Source: Caryophanales bacterium
GTDB taxonomy: Bacteria > Bacillota_I > Bacilli_A > RFN20 > CAG-826
NCBI GenBank assembly: GCA_028726925.1
Contig: JAQYPI010000019.1
Location: forward strand, 1 to 5,280
Direction of reading: 5' to 3'
DNA: 5,280 bases
Part shown: piece by piece, positions 5,259 to 5,280 of the stretch
Numbering within the stretch: position 1 is the stretch's first letter
Layout of the letters: the number at the start of each line of letters is the position of its first letter
Notes under the pieces: generated by a model
What the model was told of the DNA's origin: nothing
Seen by the model: only the letters and a program-made list of their open reading frames with translations
Databases searched by the model: none
Position numbers and translations under genes: made by a program

Positions 5259-5280
5259 CCAGTGCATGCCTTTCGTTCAT

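Noticed and set aside
5156..5280. Possible - strand coding sequence entering from the window end
   Set aside because: The open - strand frame runs back through the terminator hairpin and into the DUF308-like gene and shows no protein-like composition; the other two - frames stop within a few codons.

Overview
This is a 5.3-kb chromosomal, housekeeping-type window in which every supportable gene lies on the + strand. Third codon positions are strongly G/C-biased (Phe TTC, Asp GAC and Ile ATC are common), and the gaps between transcription units are short and A/T-rich. The features point to a Bacillota/Mollicutes-like bacterium with raised GC: a long-form (two-domain) ribosome hibernation factor, strong AGGAGG-type ribosome binding sites, classical intrinsic terminators with T tails, and a match to a cre operator. 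All seven stop codons are TAA or TAG, and the standard code reads through every gene without a break. The exact taxon cannot be named from this sequence alone.

Layout. (1) 2-418 is the C-terminal third of S-adenosylmethionine synthetase (metK), closed by a clear terminator. (2) 419-588 is an intergenic region with a perfect match to the catabolite-control (CcpA/LacI-family) operator consensus, an overlapping hairpin followed by a T-run, and a probable promoter. It leads into hpf (589-1137), which has its own terminator. (3) A promoter just after that terminator drives a multi-span acyltransferase-3 family membrane protein (1247-2317). (4) A likely operon follows: a Cof-type HAD phosphatase (2366-3229), an unrecognised 298-residue soluble helical protein (3253-4149) and a small two-span membrane protein (4178-4537), ended by a GC-rich terminator. 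(5) A separate unit encodes a six-span DUF308/HdeD-like membrane protein (4635-5105) with its own terminator. The last ~125 bases hold no gene that I can support, only a weak promoter-like pair.

How the parts relate. metK (methyl-donor supply) and hpf (ribosome storage) are core functions. The acyltransferase and the small membrane proteins suggest envelope modification or maintenance, but substrates cannot be read from sequence. I see no defence system, mobile element, CRISPR array, tRNA or rRNA. The points most worth following are two genes that look leaderless (1247 and 2366), the regulatory region ahead of hpf, and the uncharacterised 298-residue protein in the phosphatase operon.
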